Part shown: positions 17,870-27,141 of the stretch, one piece after another
Position numbering within the stretch: position 1 is the first letter of the stretch
Layout: each line of letters starts with the position of its first letter
Source: Exiguobacterium oxidotolerans JCM 12280
Lineage (GTDB): Bacteria; Bacillota; Bacilli; Exiguobacteriales; Exiguobacteriaceae
DNA length: 64,000 nt
Direction of reading: 5' to 3'
Assembly: GCF_000702625.1 (NCBI RefSeq)
Contig: NZ_JNIS01000001.1
Location: 496,001 to 560,000 of the forward strand
Position numbers and translations under genes: made by a program
Notes under the pieces: model-generated
Told to the model about the DNA's origin: nothing
What the model saw: only the letters and a program-made list of their open reading frames with translations
The model's database searches: none

Positions 17870-18922
17870 TTACGGGTCGAACCGGACAAAAACATCATCA
17901 TCCTTCTCAGGATTTCCACGGCCATCCGTATTGTTCGTGAGGAAATATAGTGAAGTTCCATCTGTCATGACGTCACGAATGCGTCCACGATCCGTTACGA
18001 CTTGTTCGACTTGCTTCGTGCCCTCTTCAATCGAGCGAAGGCTCTGCCCGACCAACGTACCGAAATACAATTTCCCATCGAGTTCCGTCACCCCGCTTGG
18101 TGCAACGGAACGATTTCCCACTTCATACCACGGTGTGACTAATCCTTGTTGCTTTTCGGTCCCCTCAATCAACGGCCACCCATAATTTTTCTGCTCAATC
18201 TTATTGATTTCATCATGTCCGCTTTGACCATGTTCGGTCGCAAAAAGCTGATTTCCGACAAAAACAAGACCTTGCGGATTACGATGACCATAACTATAGA
18301 CGTATCCCTCTAGATTCCCTTCAACCGGCTCTCCCGTTAAGTCCATCCGTAAAATTTTCCCGGCCAAGGAGGACAGCTTCTGCGCGTTCTCGGGAACTGC
18401 AGCATCTCCTGCCGTGACGTACAGGTAACCATCCGGCCCAATCTCGATTCGACCGCCATTATGAATCGAGGACCCTGGAATGCCATCCAGTAAAATGCTT
18501 TTCTCCGTCCAGTCCCCATCCTTCCGTTCGATTGAAATGACACGATTCCGTAGCTCACCTGCTTGTTCATACGTATGGTATACATAAGCGAGCTGATTCT
18601 CTTCAAAGTCGGGATCAAGCGCCATTCCAAGTAGTCCACCTTCCCCCTCCGCCACGACTTCTTCCGTCAGACGTGGGACTGTTCGCGAATAATCCCCTTG
18701 TGTTCCTTCGACGATCTTTCCATCTCGTTCTGTAATATAAAATGTATCCCCTGACATCTCGACATTCCAAGGTGCCTGCAGGGACTCGAAAATGATGTCG
18801 GCTCCCTCTTCAGTCTCTTGTTTAGCATCTGTTTGACTCGACTCCTCCGTCTTTGAATCAGTCGCACAGCCGACTAATAACATCGTAAGACTCAGCGGGG
18901 CGAGCCAGCTCCATTTATTCAT
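17870..18922 (-). CDS. Secreted sugar dehydrogenase lipoprotein (GSDH family, PQQ-type)
   Basis: A 350-aa lipoprotein with signal peptide and lipobox LLVGC (Cys19), an acidic linker, then a six-bladed propeller of the glucose/sorbosone dehydrogenase family. Motifs visible: GEGGLLGMALDP, SIHNGGRIEIGPDGYLYVT, SYGHRNPQGLV and the catalytic-region EHGQSGHDEIN. Family members oxidise aldoses with PQQ. The start ATG 18922 is preferred because AAGGAG lies 8 nt upstream; GTG 18931 touches that site. Cofactor supply in this organism cannot be judged from the window. Confidence 0.85.
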   Translation of the reverse strand: MNKWSWLAPLSLTMLLVGCATDSKTEESSQTDAKQETEEGADIIFESLQAPWNVEMSGDTFYITERDGKIVEGTQGDYSRTVPRLTEEVVAEGEGGLLGMALDPDFEENQLAYVYHTYEQAGELRNRVISIERKDGDWTEKSILLDGIPGSSIHNGGRIEIGPDGYLYVTAGDAAVPENAQKLSSLAGKILRMDLTGEPVEGNLEGYVYSYGHRNPQGLVFVGNQLFATEHGQSGHDEINKIEQKNYGWPLIEGTEKQQGLVTPWYEVGNRSVAPSGVTELDGKLYFGTLVGQSLRSIEEGTKQVEQVVTDRGRIRDVMTDGTSLYFLTNNTDGRGNPEKDDDVFVRFDP

Positions 18923-18994
18923 TTCCATCACTCCTTAAAGGTTTTTCCCCTGACTTTCTCGTTTCTATTCCTTTATTTACCGATTGAACGTAAA

Positions 18995-19025
18995 AAAGTC
19001 CGTCTTCACAAGGAAGACGGACTTT
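18995..19025. terminator. Left copy of duplicated terminator hairpin
   Basis: A 31-nt hairpin (arms AAAGTCCGTCTT/AAGACGGACTTT). It is a near copy (29 of 31 identical) of the ylaH terminator at 19423-19453, and the two bracket the dispersed repeat. Confidence 0.8.
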
Positions 19026-19422
19026 CAGCGTATTGACAAACTATTAAAAAGCGTAAACATATGGTATCGAGATGCAATCCGTTCGCGCTTCCCTGTCTCG
19101 CCTCGTCTTCAAAGCGGCAATCTTCCGCGCCACTACAGCAAAGCTGCAGGGTCGCGACCGATTGCTTTTCGCTTTAAAAGCGATTCGAAACGGATTGCGC
19201 TCTAAAACGTCTCCATGCCCGGCTTTCCGTCAAGATTTTACCTAAAAAGCGTCATGTTTCGTTGACTCCTACGGGAAAAAGTGCGTTTTTAACGCACTTG
19301 CAGAGGCAGGCAAGACCCTGCTCATTGTCCGATAGGACCAAGGAGCAACGGCTTGCGCCTCGCCCGAGGAAAGCAACGAATAAAGACACTTTTTCTCCTG
19401 ATAGCACTTTGTCTACAGTCTA
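19026..19422 (+). repeat. 397-nt dispersed intergenic repeat, copy 1
   Basis: No credible gene. It begins CAGCGT and ends CAGTCTA, exactly as the copy at 22077-22472, and the two align along their whole length with few gaps. Near-terminal GACAAAC and TTTGTCTACA are inverted. An inner long inverted repeat (GCAATCCGTT ... AACGGATTGC) and smaller hairpins such as AAAGTGCGTTTTTAACGCACTT suggest a folded RNA or MITE-like DNA. The 3' half (GACTCCTACGGGAA, CGCCCGAGGAAAGC) resembles dispersed repeats I recall from other Bacillales. Confidence 0.85.
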
Positions 19423-19453
19423 AAAGTCCGCCTTCGCAAGGAAGACGGACTTT
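19423..19453 (-). terminator. ylaH terminator (right copy of the duplicated hairpin)
   Basis: A 31-nt hairpin 18 nt after the ylaH stop, with T residues on the minus-strand side. Confidence 0.8.
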
Positions 19454-19471
19454 TAGACGAATCAAATGAAT

Positions 19472-19825
19472 TTAAGATGCAGTCTGTTCTCGATCGCGTT
19501 TGACACGCCACATCCGGAAACGATAAATCCCGAGGATGGCGACCATCGCAAGCAATACTTCAGGAATCGGCCACGTCCAAAAGACGAGTGTTAAAGCCGC
19601 TGAAAAGACAGCTAATAAAAGATAGACGATCAGCGATTTCCACCACGCTAATTCCTTTGCAAAACCTAGCTTAAACACGACGAGCGTCAAAATGACGACC
19701 GTAATCATCAATGCATTGAAACCCGCACTTAAGTTATTCGGATCACTCCCGACGCCAAGAAACTTGGCGACAGCAGGAATATCGAATTTCGAGAAATCAG
19801 AAGCAACGGCAGGTTGTGCAGACAT
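19472..19825 (-). CDS. ylaH: YlaH-like membrane protein
   Basis: A 117-aa protein with three hydrophobic segments (about 38-55, 62-82, 86-102) and a basic C-terminus, matching the YlaH-like family by sequence and by position downstream of typA. The 28-nt gap to typA and lack of a terminator between them suggest a typA-ylaH operon. Function unknown. Confidence 0.85.
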   Translation of the reverse strand: MSAQPAVASDFSKFDIPAVAKFLGVGSDPNNLSAGFNALMITVVILTLVVFKLGFAKELAWWKSLIVYLLLAVFSAALTLVFWTWPIPEVLLAMVAILGIYRFRMWRVKRDREQTAS

Positions 19826-19853
19826 TGCCAGTCCCCCTTACATTGTTAAGAAC

Positions 19854-21701
19854 TCAGTCTTTTCCAAGACGACGACGTTTGTCTTGTTTTTCACGTTCGT
19901 TCTTGTTCAACACTTGTTTACGAAGACGAACTGATTCCGGTGTAATTTCACAATACTCATCTTCATTCAAGAATGTTAATGATTCTTCAAGTGAGAAGAC
20001 ACGTGGACGTTTAAGAACGTTTGTCGTATCTTTCGCAGATGCACGCATGTTCGTCAATTGTTTCGCTTTAACAACGTTAACAGCGAGATCGACGTCACGG
20101 TTACATTCCCCGATAATCATTCCTTCATATACTTCAAGGCCTGGCTCGATGAAGATCGTTCCACGGTCTTCAAGAGCAGAGATTGCGTAAGCAGTCGCTT
20201 TTCCTGTTTCAATCGAAACCATAACACCACTACGACGACCACCGATGTCTGCGTTGATGAACGGACGGTACTCTTCGAATGTGTGGTTCATGATGCCGTA
20301 TCCGCGTGTTGCAGATAAGAATTCGTTACGGTAACCAATCAAACCGCGTGAAGGAACGATGAATTCCATTTTCGTTTGACCGTTATCCATTGTTTGCATG
20401 TTCGTCAATTCACCTTTACGGAGACCGATCGATTCCATAACTCCACCAGTATACTCTTCAGGAGTATCGATGACGACGCGCTCAAACGGCTCGACTTTAA
20501 CGCCATCTTCAACTTTGATGATTACCTGTGGTTTCGAAACTTGAATTTCGTACCCTTCACGACGCATGTTTTCGATCAAGATACCAAGGTGAAGCTCACC
20601 ACGACCTGAAACGATCCAGCGGTCAGGAGAATCTGTGTTTTCGATACGAAGCGAAACATCTGTTTCAAGTTCTTTTTCAAGACGCTCTTCGATTTTACGT
20701 GAAGTAACGAGATCCCCTTCACGACCAGCGAATGGCGAGTTGTTGACGATGAACGTCATTTGAAGTGTTGGCTCATCAATCCGAAGCAATGGAAGTGGAT
20801 CGACGTGTGACGTTGGACACACTGTTTCACCGACGTTGATATCTTCCATACCGGCGATTGCGATCAAGTCTCCAGCTTTCGCCGCTTCGATCTCAACGCG
20901 TTTAAGGCCGAAGTATCCGAATAATTTCGTTACACGGAAGTTTTTGATTGATCCATCAAGTTTAGAAAGCGAAACGCTATCGCCGACTTTGATTTCTCCA
21001 CGGAAGACACGACCAACTCCGATACGACCAAGGTAGTTGTCATAATCAAGCATCGTAACTTGGAACTGAAGTGGATCCATGCTGTTATCGACAGGTGCTG
21101 GTGTGTGCTCAAGAATCAAATCAAGAACGTTCGTAATTGTATCTTCTTGTTTATCAAGTTCAGGTTCAAATGAACTTGAGCCGTTGACTGCCGATGCATA
21201 AACGACTGGGAATTCGAGTTGATCTTCGTCTGCGCCAAGATCGATTAAAAGATCGACGACTTCATCGACGACTTCGAGTGGACGAACCATCGGCTTGTCG
21301 ATTTTGTTGACGACGACGATTGGTTGTAATCCTTGCTCGAGTGCTTTTTTCAATACGAAACGTGTTTGTGGCATACAGCCTTCACGTGCATCGACGACAA
21401 GGATAACGCCATCTACCATACGCATGATACGTTCAACTTCTCCACCGAAATCGGCGTGACCTGGTGTATCAACGATGTTGATACGGGTATTTTTATAATC
21501 GATTGCTGTGTTTTTCGCGAGGATTGTGATTCCGCGTTCACGCTCGATATCATTTGAGTCCATTGCGCGTTCTTCAACTAGTTCATTCGCACGGAATGTC
21601 CCAGATTGTTTTAAAAGCTCATCGACGAGTGTCGTTTTACCATGGTCAACGTGGGCGATGATCGCGACGTTGCGTAAATCAGTTCTTACTAAAGTTGTCA
21701 T
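19854..21701 (-). CDS. typA: Translational GTPase TypA/BipA
   Basis: Ribosome-binding GTPase of the EF-G-like family, involved in 50S assembly and in growth under stress, notably cold. The 615-aa protein has G1 [10 protein letters not shown]3 DTPGHADF and G4 VNKIDKP, domain II (about 200-290), the EF-G-like domains III and V, and the TypA-specific C-terminal domain ([16 protein letters not shown]). The frame extends 8 codons upstream, but AAGAGGT lies 8 nt before ATG 21701, so I start there. Confidence 0.95.
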   Translation of the reverse strand: MTTLVRTDLRNVAIIAHVDHGKTTLVDELLKQSGTFRANELVEERAMDSNDIERERGITILAKNTAIDYKNTRINIVDTPGHADFGGEVERIMRMVDGVILVVDAREGCMPQTRFVLKKALEQGLQPIVVVNKIDKPMVRPLEVVDEVVDLLIDLGADEDQLEFPVVYASAVNGSSSFEPELDKQEDTITNVLDLILEHTPAPVDNSMDPLQFQVTMLDYDNYLGRIGVGRVFRGEIKVGDSVSLSKLDGSIKNFRVTKLFGYFGLKRVEIEAAKAGDLIAIAGMEDINVGETVCPTSHVDPLPLLRIDEPTLQMTFIVNNSPFAGREGDLVTSRKIEERLEKELETDVSLRIENTDSPDRWIVSGRGELHLGILIENMRREGYEIQVSKPQVIIKVEDGVKVEPFERVVIDTPEEYTGGVMESIGLRKGELTNMQTMDNGQTKMEFIVPSRGLIGYRNEFLSATRGYGIMNHTFEEYRPFINADIGGRRSGVMVSIETGKATAYAISALEDRGTIFIEPGLEVYEGMIIGECNRDVDLAVNVVKAKQLTNMRASAKDTTNVLKRPRVFSLEESLTFLNEDEYCEITPESVRLRKQVLNKNEREKQDKRRRLGKD

Positions 21702-21886
21702 AAGTGTGTACCTCTTTCTATTCATTTAAATAATCCAACATTACTTTCGGTCAACTTTAAGAGTATAGCACAGGTTGAGTGGCAGTTGGCAATGACTATG
21801 ATTCAAGCTTATAGCGAAAGCCTTTTCATTGACCCCGTTTCACGCTAAACTAAATACGTACTCACGTAAAACGAGGGGGAAATGAT

Positions 21887-22057
21887 ATGCGGTTCGTCTT
21901 TTTATTGTTGGCAGTATTAGCAGTTGGTTCGATGGCAGCGATCGGGATTTTCATCGCTGAACAAAACATGCTGATGGTCTTCATCTCGCTACTTCTAGTA
22001 TTTGTTTCGATGGGCGTCGGTTTTGTTTTGAAAGCCCGCCTTCGGAGACAGTCTTAA
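21887..22057 (+). CDS. ylaF: YlaF-like (DUF5325) small membrane protein
   Basis: A 56-aa protein with two hydrophobic helices (about 2-22 and 29-49) and a basic tail ending RLRRQS. GAGGGGGAA lies 5 nt before ATG 21887. Divergent from typA, the place of ylaF in B. subtilis. Possible promoter: TTGACC-16-TAAATA upstream. Its stop codon overlaps the terminator hairpin at 22056. Function unknown. Confidence 0.75.
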   Translation: MRFVFLLLAVLAVGSMAAIGIFIAEQNMLMVFISLLLVFVSMGVGFVLKARLRRQS

Positions 22058-22076
22058 ACGTCCTTTATGGGCGTTT
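22056..22076. terminator. ylaF terminator (left copy of duplicated hairpin)
   Basis: Hairpin with arms AAACGTCC/GGGCGTTT and loop TTTAT. A second copy, now split by the TnpB element, lies at 22473-22485 plus 23850-23857. Confidence 0.75.
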
Positions 22077-22472
22077 CAGCGTGTAGACAAACTTATGAAG
22101 CATGAGAGCATGCGATATCGAGAAGCAATCCGTTCGCGCTTCCCTGTCTCGTCTCGTCTTCAAAGCGGCAATCTTCCGCGCCGCTACAGCAAAGCTGCAG
22201 GGTCACGACCGATTGCTTTTCGCTTTAAAAGCGATTCAAGACGGATTGCGCTCTATACCGTCTGCAGGTCTGGATTTCCCTCACGGCATTACCTAAAAAA
22301 GCGTCGCGGTTGGTGACTCCTACGGGAAAAAGTTCGTGTTTAACGCACTTCAGAGGCAGGCAAGACCCTGTTCGTTGTCCGTGAAGATCAAGGAGTAACG
22401 GTTTGCGCCTCGCCCGAGGAAAGCAACGAAAAAAGACGCTGTATCTCCCGATAGCACTTTGTCTACAGTCTA
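22077..22472 (+). repeat. 396-nt dispersed intergenic repeat, copy 2
   Basis: Same boundaries as copy 1 (CAGCGT ... CAGTCTA). Here the ends carry a clear 10-nt inverted repeat, TGTAGACAAA at 22082-22091 against TTTGTCTACA at 22459-22468. The inner inverted repeat GCAATCCGTT/ACGGATTGC is kept. It lies between duplicated copies of the ylaF terminator. No ribosome-binding site supports its short open frames. Confidence 0.85.
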
Positions 22473-22601
22473 AAACGTCCTTTATCAAAATCAGGCGAGA
22501 ATACGCCTACTTCTAAACGATCAGGGTGAAGCCCTAGTGAAAGTGGGAGATGAATCGCCACCCTCTCTTTCAGGTATATCCATTGTAAGGAGGTGAACAT
22601 C

Positions 22602-23774
22602 ATGTTGACTCACAAGGCCTACAAATTCAGAATCTATCCGACAAAAGAGCAGGAAATCCTGATCGCGAAGACGATCGGTTGTTCGCGCTTCGTCTTCAAC
22701 CACTTCTTGGCGAAGTGGGATGAGACGTATAAAGCGACAGGTAAAGGACTGTCCTTCGGTTCTTGTTCGAAAGAACTCCCGTCGTTGAAGCAGGCGTTCG
22801 ACTGGCTGAAGGAAGTCGATAGCATGTCTGTTCAAACGAGCGTCAAACATCTTGCTGATGCCTTTGACCGCTTCTTTAAGAAGCAGAACGAACGCCCCCG
22901 CTTCAAGTCGAAGAGCAATCCCGTTCAATCGTATAAGACGAACATTCAGGGCAAGTCTCAACTTCCTGAAGTCTCGATCGTCGGCGCCAAAATCAAAATT
23001 CCAAAGCTGAAGTGGGTCCGTTTCGCCAACTCGAGGCAGGTCGTCGGACGCATCTTGAACGCGACCATCCGGCGTAACGCTTCAGGAAAATACTTCGTCT
23101 CCCTGCTCGTCGAGCAGGAGAGCAACGAACTGCCGAAGACGGGCTCATCCGTCGGCGTCGATGTCGGATTGAAGCACTTCGCCGTCCTGTCGGACGGCAC
23201 GGTATACAAGAACGACCGTTACTTCCGTTCGCTTGAGAAAAAGCTGGCGCGCGAGCAACGCAAGCTTTCTCGTCGTCAACGGTTGGCCTTGGACAAGAAA
23301 GTAACACTTTCCGAGGCGAAGAACTACCAGAAGCAGAAGCGAAAGGTCGCCCGCATCCACGAGAAGATCGCGAACAAGCGAACCGATTTCCTGCACAAGG
23401 TGTCGACCGAGATCGTCAAAAACCACGACGTCATCGGCATCGAGACCTTGCAGGTGAAGAACATGCAGAAGAATCGCAAGTTGAGCAAGTCCATCTCGGA
23501 GGTCAGTTGGTCGGAGTTCTTCCGCATGCTCGGATACAAGGCGGCATGGTACGGAAAGACCGTCGTGAAAGTCGGCAAGACCTTCGCCTCTAGTCAACTT
23601 TGTTCCAGTTGCGGACATCAACACAAAGACGTGAAACATCTTGGCTTGCGTGAATGGACATGCCCGAGTTGCGGCATCCACCACGACCGTGATGTGAACG
23701 CAGGACTGAACCTCAAACAAGAAGCTGAACGCCTCTTAGCTTCTTCAACCGTCGGGACGACGGGGTTAGCCTGA
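22602..23774 (+). CDS. tnpB: TnpB RNA-guided endonuclease
   Basis: A 390-aa TnpB that looks intact. RuvC catalytic residues: Asp187 in GVDVGLKHF, Glu281 in [11 protein letters not shown] and Asp364 in [12 protein letters not shown]. The zinc finger has CSSCG and CPSCG (Cys334/337/354/357). An N-terminal helix-turn-helix-like region ([12 protein letters not shown]) is present. AAGGAGGTG lies 6 nt before ATG 22602; GTG 22593 is inside that site. TnpB proteins cut DNA next to a short TAM using an omega RNA from the element's right end. GC is above its surroundings. Confidence 0.93.
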   Translation: MLTHKAYKFRIYPTKEQEILIAKTIGCSRFVFNHFLAKWDETYKATGKGLSFGSCSKELPSLKQAFDWLKEVDSMSVQTSVKHLADAFDRFFKKQNERPRFKSKSNPVQSYKTNIQGKSQLPEVSIVGAKIKIPKLKWVRFANSRQVVGRILNATIRRNASGKYFVSLLVEQESNELPKTGSSVGVDVGLKHFAVLSDGTVYKNDRYFRSLEKKLAREQRKLSRRQRLALDKKVTLSEAKNYQKQKRKVARIHEKIANKRTDFLHKVSTEIVKNHDVIGIETLQVKNMQKNRKLSKSISEVSWSEFFRMLGYKAAWYGKTVVKVGKTFASSQLCSSCGHQHKDVKHLGLREWTCPSCGIHHDRDVNAGLNLKQEAERLLASSTVGTTGLA

Positions 23775-23849
23775 TCAGGTTTCGACCGTCAGGTCGGATC
23801 ACTCAGGAATCCTCCACCTCTAAGCGAAGCGTAGGTGGAGGTAGTTCAA
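23740..23849 (+). ncRNA. Predicted omega RNA scaffold of the TnpB element
   Basis: The end of tnpB and the right end fold into hairpins (CCGTCGGGACGACGG, GACCGTCAGGTC, CCTCCACCT..AGGTGGAGG). About the same segment is kept in the tnpB-less element at 44637-44747. In studied TnpB systems such an RNA reads past the right end, where flanking DNA acts as guide; here that would start at 23850. The 5' end is a guess. Confidence 0.5.
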
Positions 23850-23856
23850 GGGCGTT

Positions 23857-24636
23857 TTATTTGTTTACATACGTCAATACGTCTGCGATGAACGTTCGAC
23901 TACCTGCAAGGACACTCGTTTGTTCTTGGAAGGTCATCGCATCGCCTTCAATCGTTCCGACACGTCCGCCAAGCTCCTCAATCAACATCTGCCCTGCAGC
24001 GTAGTCCCACGGCATGTTTCGCATCGTGATATAACCGTCAACGCGCCCCGCGGCGACCCAAGCGAGTTCAAGCGAGGCTGCACCGATTGCGCGAACCCCG
24101 ACTGCATCCCGAACGAGTGGCGCGAGAAGTGCTGCGTCAATTCGACGGTTAGCCGTCACCCATGTTGCATTCATACAGATGATGGCTTCTCGAACTGGCT
24201 TCTCTTCGATTGGCGCAAGACGAATCCCGTTTTCATACGCTCCTAGCCCTTTAATACTGTGGAACATCTCGTCAGCCATCACATCGTAAACAAATCCATA
24301 CTTCAGTTCACCCTCAACCATGATGGCAATCGAAATGGCAAAATGACGTTTTTGGCGGATAAAATTCATCGTGCCATCAATTGGATCGACAAACCAAATC
24401 GTGCCACCCAATGTTTCAGGTCGCGCCGCACGCCCTTCTTCTCCATATATATGATGATCTGGATACTGATTCAGGATACCTTCAATTAATAAATCTTCGA
24501 CATTTTTGTCAATCTCCGTCACTAAGTCACTTTTATTCGTTTTTTCTTCGATATGATACGCATGGTCTATCATCTGACGGATGTATTTACCCGCTCGTTT
24601 CATTAAATCGATAGCATGTAACTCTATGCCTTGCAT
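23857..24636 (-). CDS. Inositol monophosphatase family protein
   Basis: Mg-dependent phosphatase of the SuhB/YktC type (259 aa). Metal and phosphate residues are in EEGR, DPIDGTMNFI (about residues 84-93) and MPWDYAAG near 210. AAGGAG lies 8 nt before ATG 24636; the upstream GTG is badly placed. B. subtilis has yktC in the same neighbourhood. Substrate could be inositol phosphate, NADP or fructose bisphosphate. The end of the gene overlaps the right half of a terminator split by the TnpB element. Confidence 0.88.
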   Translation of the reverse strand: MQGIELHAIDLMKRAGKYIRQMIDHAYHIEEKTNKSDLVTEIDKNVEDLLIEGILNQYPDHHIYGEEGRAARPETLGGTIWFVDPIDGTMNFIRQKRHFAISIAIMVEGELKYGFVYDVMADEMFHSIKGLGAYENGIRLAPIEEKPVREAIICMNATWVTANRRIDAALLAPLVRDAVGVRAIGAASLELAWVAAGRVDGYITMRNMPWDYAAGQMLIEELGGRVGTIEGDAMTFQEQTSVLAGSRTFIADVLTYVNK

Positions 24637-24680
24637 GCGCCTCACTCCTTTTATATGATTCCTGTCTTTTCCATAGTAAC

Positions 24681-24714
24681 AAAAAAAGAAAACCAGCGAA
24701 AATTTTCGCTGGTT
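24681..24714 (-). terminator. Terminator after the 24758 gene
   Basis: Perfect hairpin AACCAGCGAAAA/TTTTCGCTGGTT followed by a T-rich run on the minus strand, just upstream of the phosphatase gene. Confidence 0.85.
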
Positions 24715-24757
24715 GATTGATTTAATTTATTTGATTTTTAGTTTATCATTTACTGAA

Positions 24758-24946
24758 TCATGCCTCTAATAACACCATTTCTTGGCGGTATTTTTCGAGA
24801 CGCTCTTTACTGGCACCAACCGCTTCTGCATCACTTTCTACGATTGCATCGTGCAATGTTGCGAGCTCATAATCAATTTCGAGACGCAAAACCGGAATGC
24901 GTTTTTCTGCATCTTTTCTCTTGTATGCTTCTATTACTTGTTTCAC
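24758..24946 (-). CDS. Small helical hypothetical protein
   Basis: About 62 aa, charged and probably all helical (KQVIEAYKRKDAEKRIPVLRL, ERLEKYRQEM). AAGGAG lies 10 nt before GTG 24946; GTG 24955 would touch it, so the start is uncertain. Located where B. subtilis has the small gene ykzI between yktA and yktC, but I cannot confirm family identity. A terminator follows. Confidence 0.6.
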   Translation of the reverse strand: MKQVIEAYKRKDAEKRIPVLRLEIDYELATLHDAIVESDAEAVGASKERLEKYRQEMVLLEA

Positions 24947-25171
24947 AGTAACCACACTCCTTCGCGAGATAAATGAACATTTTAATTATCAGACAATTGC
25001 GACTAATTAGTGGATTGAATCTATAATAGTACGATTCAACTTAGATGTAAAGCATCTATTTTTAAAAATTACAGTTTAACGATATCGTCTTGTATGTAAT
25101 ATATAACCCATTTTTCTTTATTCTAAACAACTAATCGATTTCCCTTTCAGGTTATATGTAGGATGCACACT

Positions 25172-25210
25172 AAAAAAAAGACAAGGAATTCCGAATGGAA
25201 TCCTCGCCTT
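25172..25210 (-). terminator. Terminator after the UPF0223 gene
   Basis: Imperfect hairpin around GGATTCC/GGAATTCC with a bulge, then eight T on the minus strand. Confidence 0.65.
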
Positions 25211-25227
25211 TCTCTCTTAATCATTCT

Positions 25228-25500
25228 TCATTTTTTCATTCGTAAAATCGGTTCGTCTTGTTTGATTGCTTGTTGGACCGCGCGGTAACTGGAGCAACCT
25301 GTTTCTTCGAAATAGAATTGATCGAGTTGTTTTTCTTCCGACTTCGCATTCACGATTTTCTTAAAGGCTTTATATGTCCGCATAAATTCTTCACGCGACA
25401 CACCTTTTTCGTAAGCTTCTTCGACGATGTTAAAAAAATCAATGACGGTGACGATTTCCTTCGTCGACCAGTCTGGGTTGATGGGATAATTAAGAGCCAT
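25228..25500 (-). CDS. UPF0223 family protein (YktA-like)
   Basis: A 90-aa soluble protein with the UPF0223 pattern: NYPINPDWSTKEIVTVIDFF near the start and YKAFKKIV in the middle. The longer frame runs back into the speA promoter; AAAGGA 9 nt before ATG 25500 fixes the start. Divergent from speA as in B. subtilis. Function unknown. Confidence 0.87.
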   Translation of the reverse strand: MALNYPINPDWSTKEIVTVIDFFNIVEEAYEKGVSREEFMRTYKAFKKIVNAKSEEKQLDQFYFEETGCSSYRAVQQAIKQDEPILRMKK

Positions 25501-25557
25501 CCTGACACATCCTTTCTTCACGATTCTTATTTTACAATGAAATCGAAGATAAAACAG

Positions 25558-25585
25558 TTGCAACGTTATGAAAACTTGTTATAGT
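25558..25585 (+). promoter_or_regulatory. Promoter of speA
   Basis: TTGCAA (25558-25563), 16-nt spacer, TATAGT (25580-25585). Confidence 0.6.
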
Positions 25586-25631
25586 TAGCTTGTTTGATTG
25601 TTTTTTATTCGGTTTTAAGGGGGGAAATCTG

Positions 25632-27119
25632 GTGCAAACAAAAAGCTTAACACAGCTCGATACACCTTTATTCGATGCGCTACTCGCGCATGCGAAACGT
25701 CAACCAATTCAATTCCATATTCCTGGTCATAAAAATGGGCAAGGAATGGATCCTGCATTTCGATCGTTCATCGGTCAAAATGCACTCGATATCGATTTAA
25801 TCAACATCGCTCCACTCGATGATTTACATCATCCGAAAACGATTATCAAAGATGCCCATCAATTGGCGGCACAAGCATTTCATGCAGATGAAACGTTTTT
25901 CTCTGTCCAAGGAACGTCAACGGCAATCATGGCAATGATCATGAGCGTCGTCGGTCCGGACGATAAAATCCTCGTTCCGCGAAATGTCCATAAATCGATC
26001 ATGTCGGCTATCGTTCTTTCTGGAGCGCACCCGATTTTCATTCACCCTGAATTTGATGAAATGTTTGGAATTGCTCACGGTATCACACCAAGTGCCGTCG
26101 AACGTGCCCTCAGTCTTCATCCTGATACGAAGGCGATCCTCGTCATCAACCCGACGTACTTCGGTGTCGCAGGCGACCTTGAGAGCATCGTCAAGCTTGC
26201 TCATGGGAAAGGAATCCCTGTCCTCGTTGACGAAGCACACGGCGTCCATATCGGCTTCCACGATGATATGCCGCTATCAGCGATGCAAGCAGGGGCTGAC
26301 TTAGCCGCTACGAGTGTGCACAAACTGGGTGGATCACTCACAGGAAGTTCTGTCTTGAACGTCCGCCGGGGTCTGGTCTCGCCCGATAAAGTCCAGACTG
26401 TCCTCTCGATGTTGACGACGACGTCAACATCGTATCTGTTACTCGCTTCACTCGATTGTGCACGGCGCCACCTCGCGATCAATGGTGAGGCAATGAACCG
26501 ACGCGCACTTGAACTATCGACACGGATGCGGATGGGTCTCGCTAAGTTGCCTTACCTCGCCGTCTTCGGTGAATCGGACTTACATTCGAGTGCGACATTC
26601 GCGTTCGACCCGACGAAAGTCTTGATTTCGGTCAAAGGACTCGGTATTTCGGGTCACCTCGTCGAAGAGTTCTTACGTGAGGAGCACCGGATTGAAGTCG
26701 AACTATCAGATTTGAATAACATCCTCTTAATTATCACATCAGGTGACTCTGAGGAAACGATTGACGCCCTACTGACTGGAATGACTGAGCTCGTTGAACG
26801 GTACCGTGATACAGGTGCGAAAACAACATCACATTCTATCATGTTGCCGGACATACCTGCACTCGCATTAAGTCCACGCGATGCCTTCTACGAAGAAACG
26901 GAAACGATTCCGCTTGCAAAAGCCGTAGGACGGATTTCTGCAGAATTCATGATGGTCTATCCGCCGGGCATCCCGATCTTCATCCCAGGTGAGATGATTA
27001 CGACGGATAACTTAGCATATATTAAAGAAAATATCGAAGCAGGTCTCCCCGTTCAAGGGCTTGAGGATCATTCACTCGAAACGATTAAAGTGATTCAACA
27101 ATCGAATGCCATTCGATGA
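25632..27119 (+). CDS. speA: Arginine decarboxylase (Orn/Lys/Arg decarboxylase family)
   Basis: PLP enzyme (495 aa) of the group III decarboxylase fold that probably makes agmatine for polyamine synthesis. Visible: PIQFHIPGHKNGQGMD, the DEAHGVH aspartate motif and the PLP lysine in ATSVHKLGGSLTGSS, with a C-terminal domain (VYPPGIPIFIPGE). The start is GTG 25632 after GGGGGGAAA; the frame before it lacks a ribosome-binding site. The assignment of arginine over lysine rests on B. subtilis speA synteny. Confidence 0.88.
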   Translation: MQTKSLTQLDTPLFDALLAHAKRQPIQFHIPGHKNGQGMDPAFRSFIGQNALDIDLINIAPLDDLHHPKTIIKDAHQLAAQAFHADETFFSVQGTSTAIMAMIMSVVGPDDKILVPRNVHKSIMSAIVLSGAHPIFIHPEFDEMFGIAHGITPSAVERALSLHPDTKAILVINPTYFGVAGDLESIVKLAHGKGIPVLVDEAHGVHIGFHDDMPLSAMQAGADLAATSVHKLGGSLTGSSVLNVRRGLVSPDKVQTVLSMLTTTSTSYLLLASLDCARRHLAINGEAMNRRALELSTRMRMGLAKLPYLAVFGESDLHSSATFAFDPTKVLISVKGLGISGHLVEEFLREEHRIEVELSDLNNILLIITSGDSEETIDALLTGMTELVERYRDTGAKTTSHSIMLPDIPALALSPRDAFYEETETIPLAKAVGRISAEFMMVYPPGIPIFIPGEMITTDNLAYIKENIEAGLPVQGLEDHSLETIKVIQQSNAIR

Positions 27120-27141
27120 TTCAAACGAGAGCAGACGTTAT

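Larger units (their letters stand above)
22486..23849 (+). mobile_element. IS200/IS605-family element, TnpB only (IS1341-like)
   Basis: Left end CAAAATCAGGCGAGAATA follows TTTAT (22481-22485); the right end is the hairpin CCTCCACCT..AGGTGGAGG and GTAGTTCAA. Boundaries are fixed by comparison with the elements at 41975-42047 and 44337-44747, which share both ends, and by the fact that removing 22486-23849 restores an intact terminator hairpin. No target duplication, as expected for this family. There is no tnpA, so movement would need a transposase in trans. Confidence 0.9.

Noticed and set aside
18984-22316. Short similar open frames in both copies of the dispersed repeat (18984-19205 and 22095-22316)
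   Set aside because: No ribosome-binding sites, different starts and ends, and the similarity follows simply from the DNA repeat.
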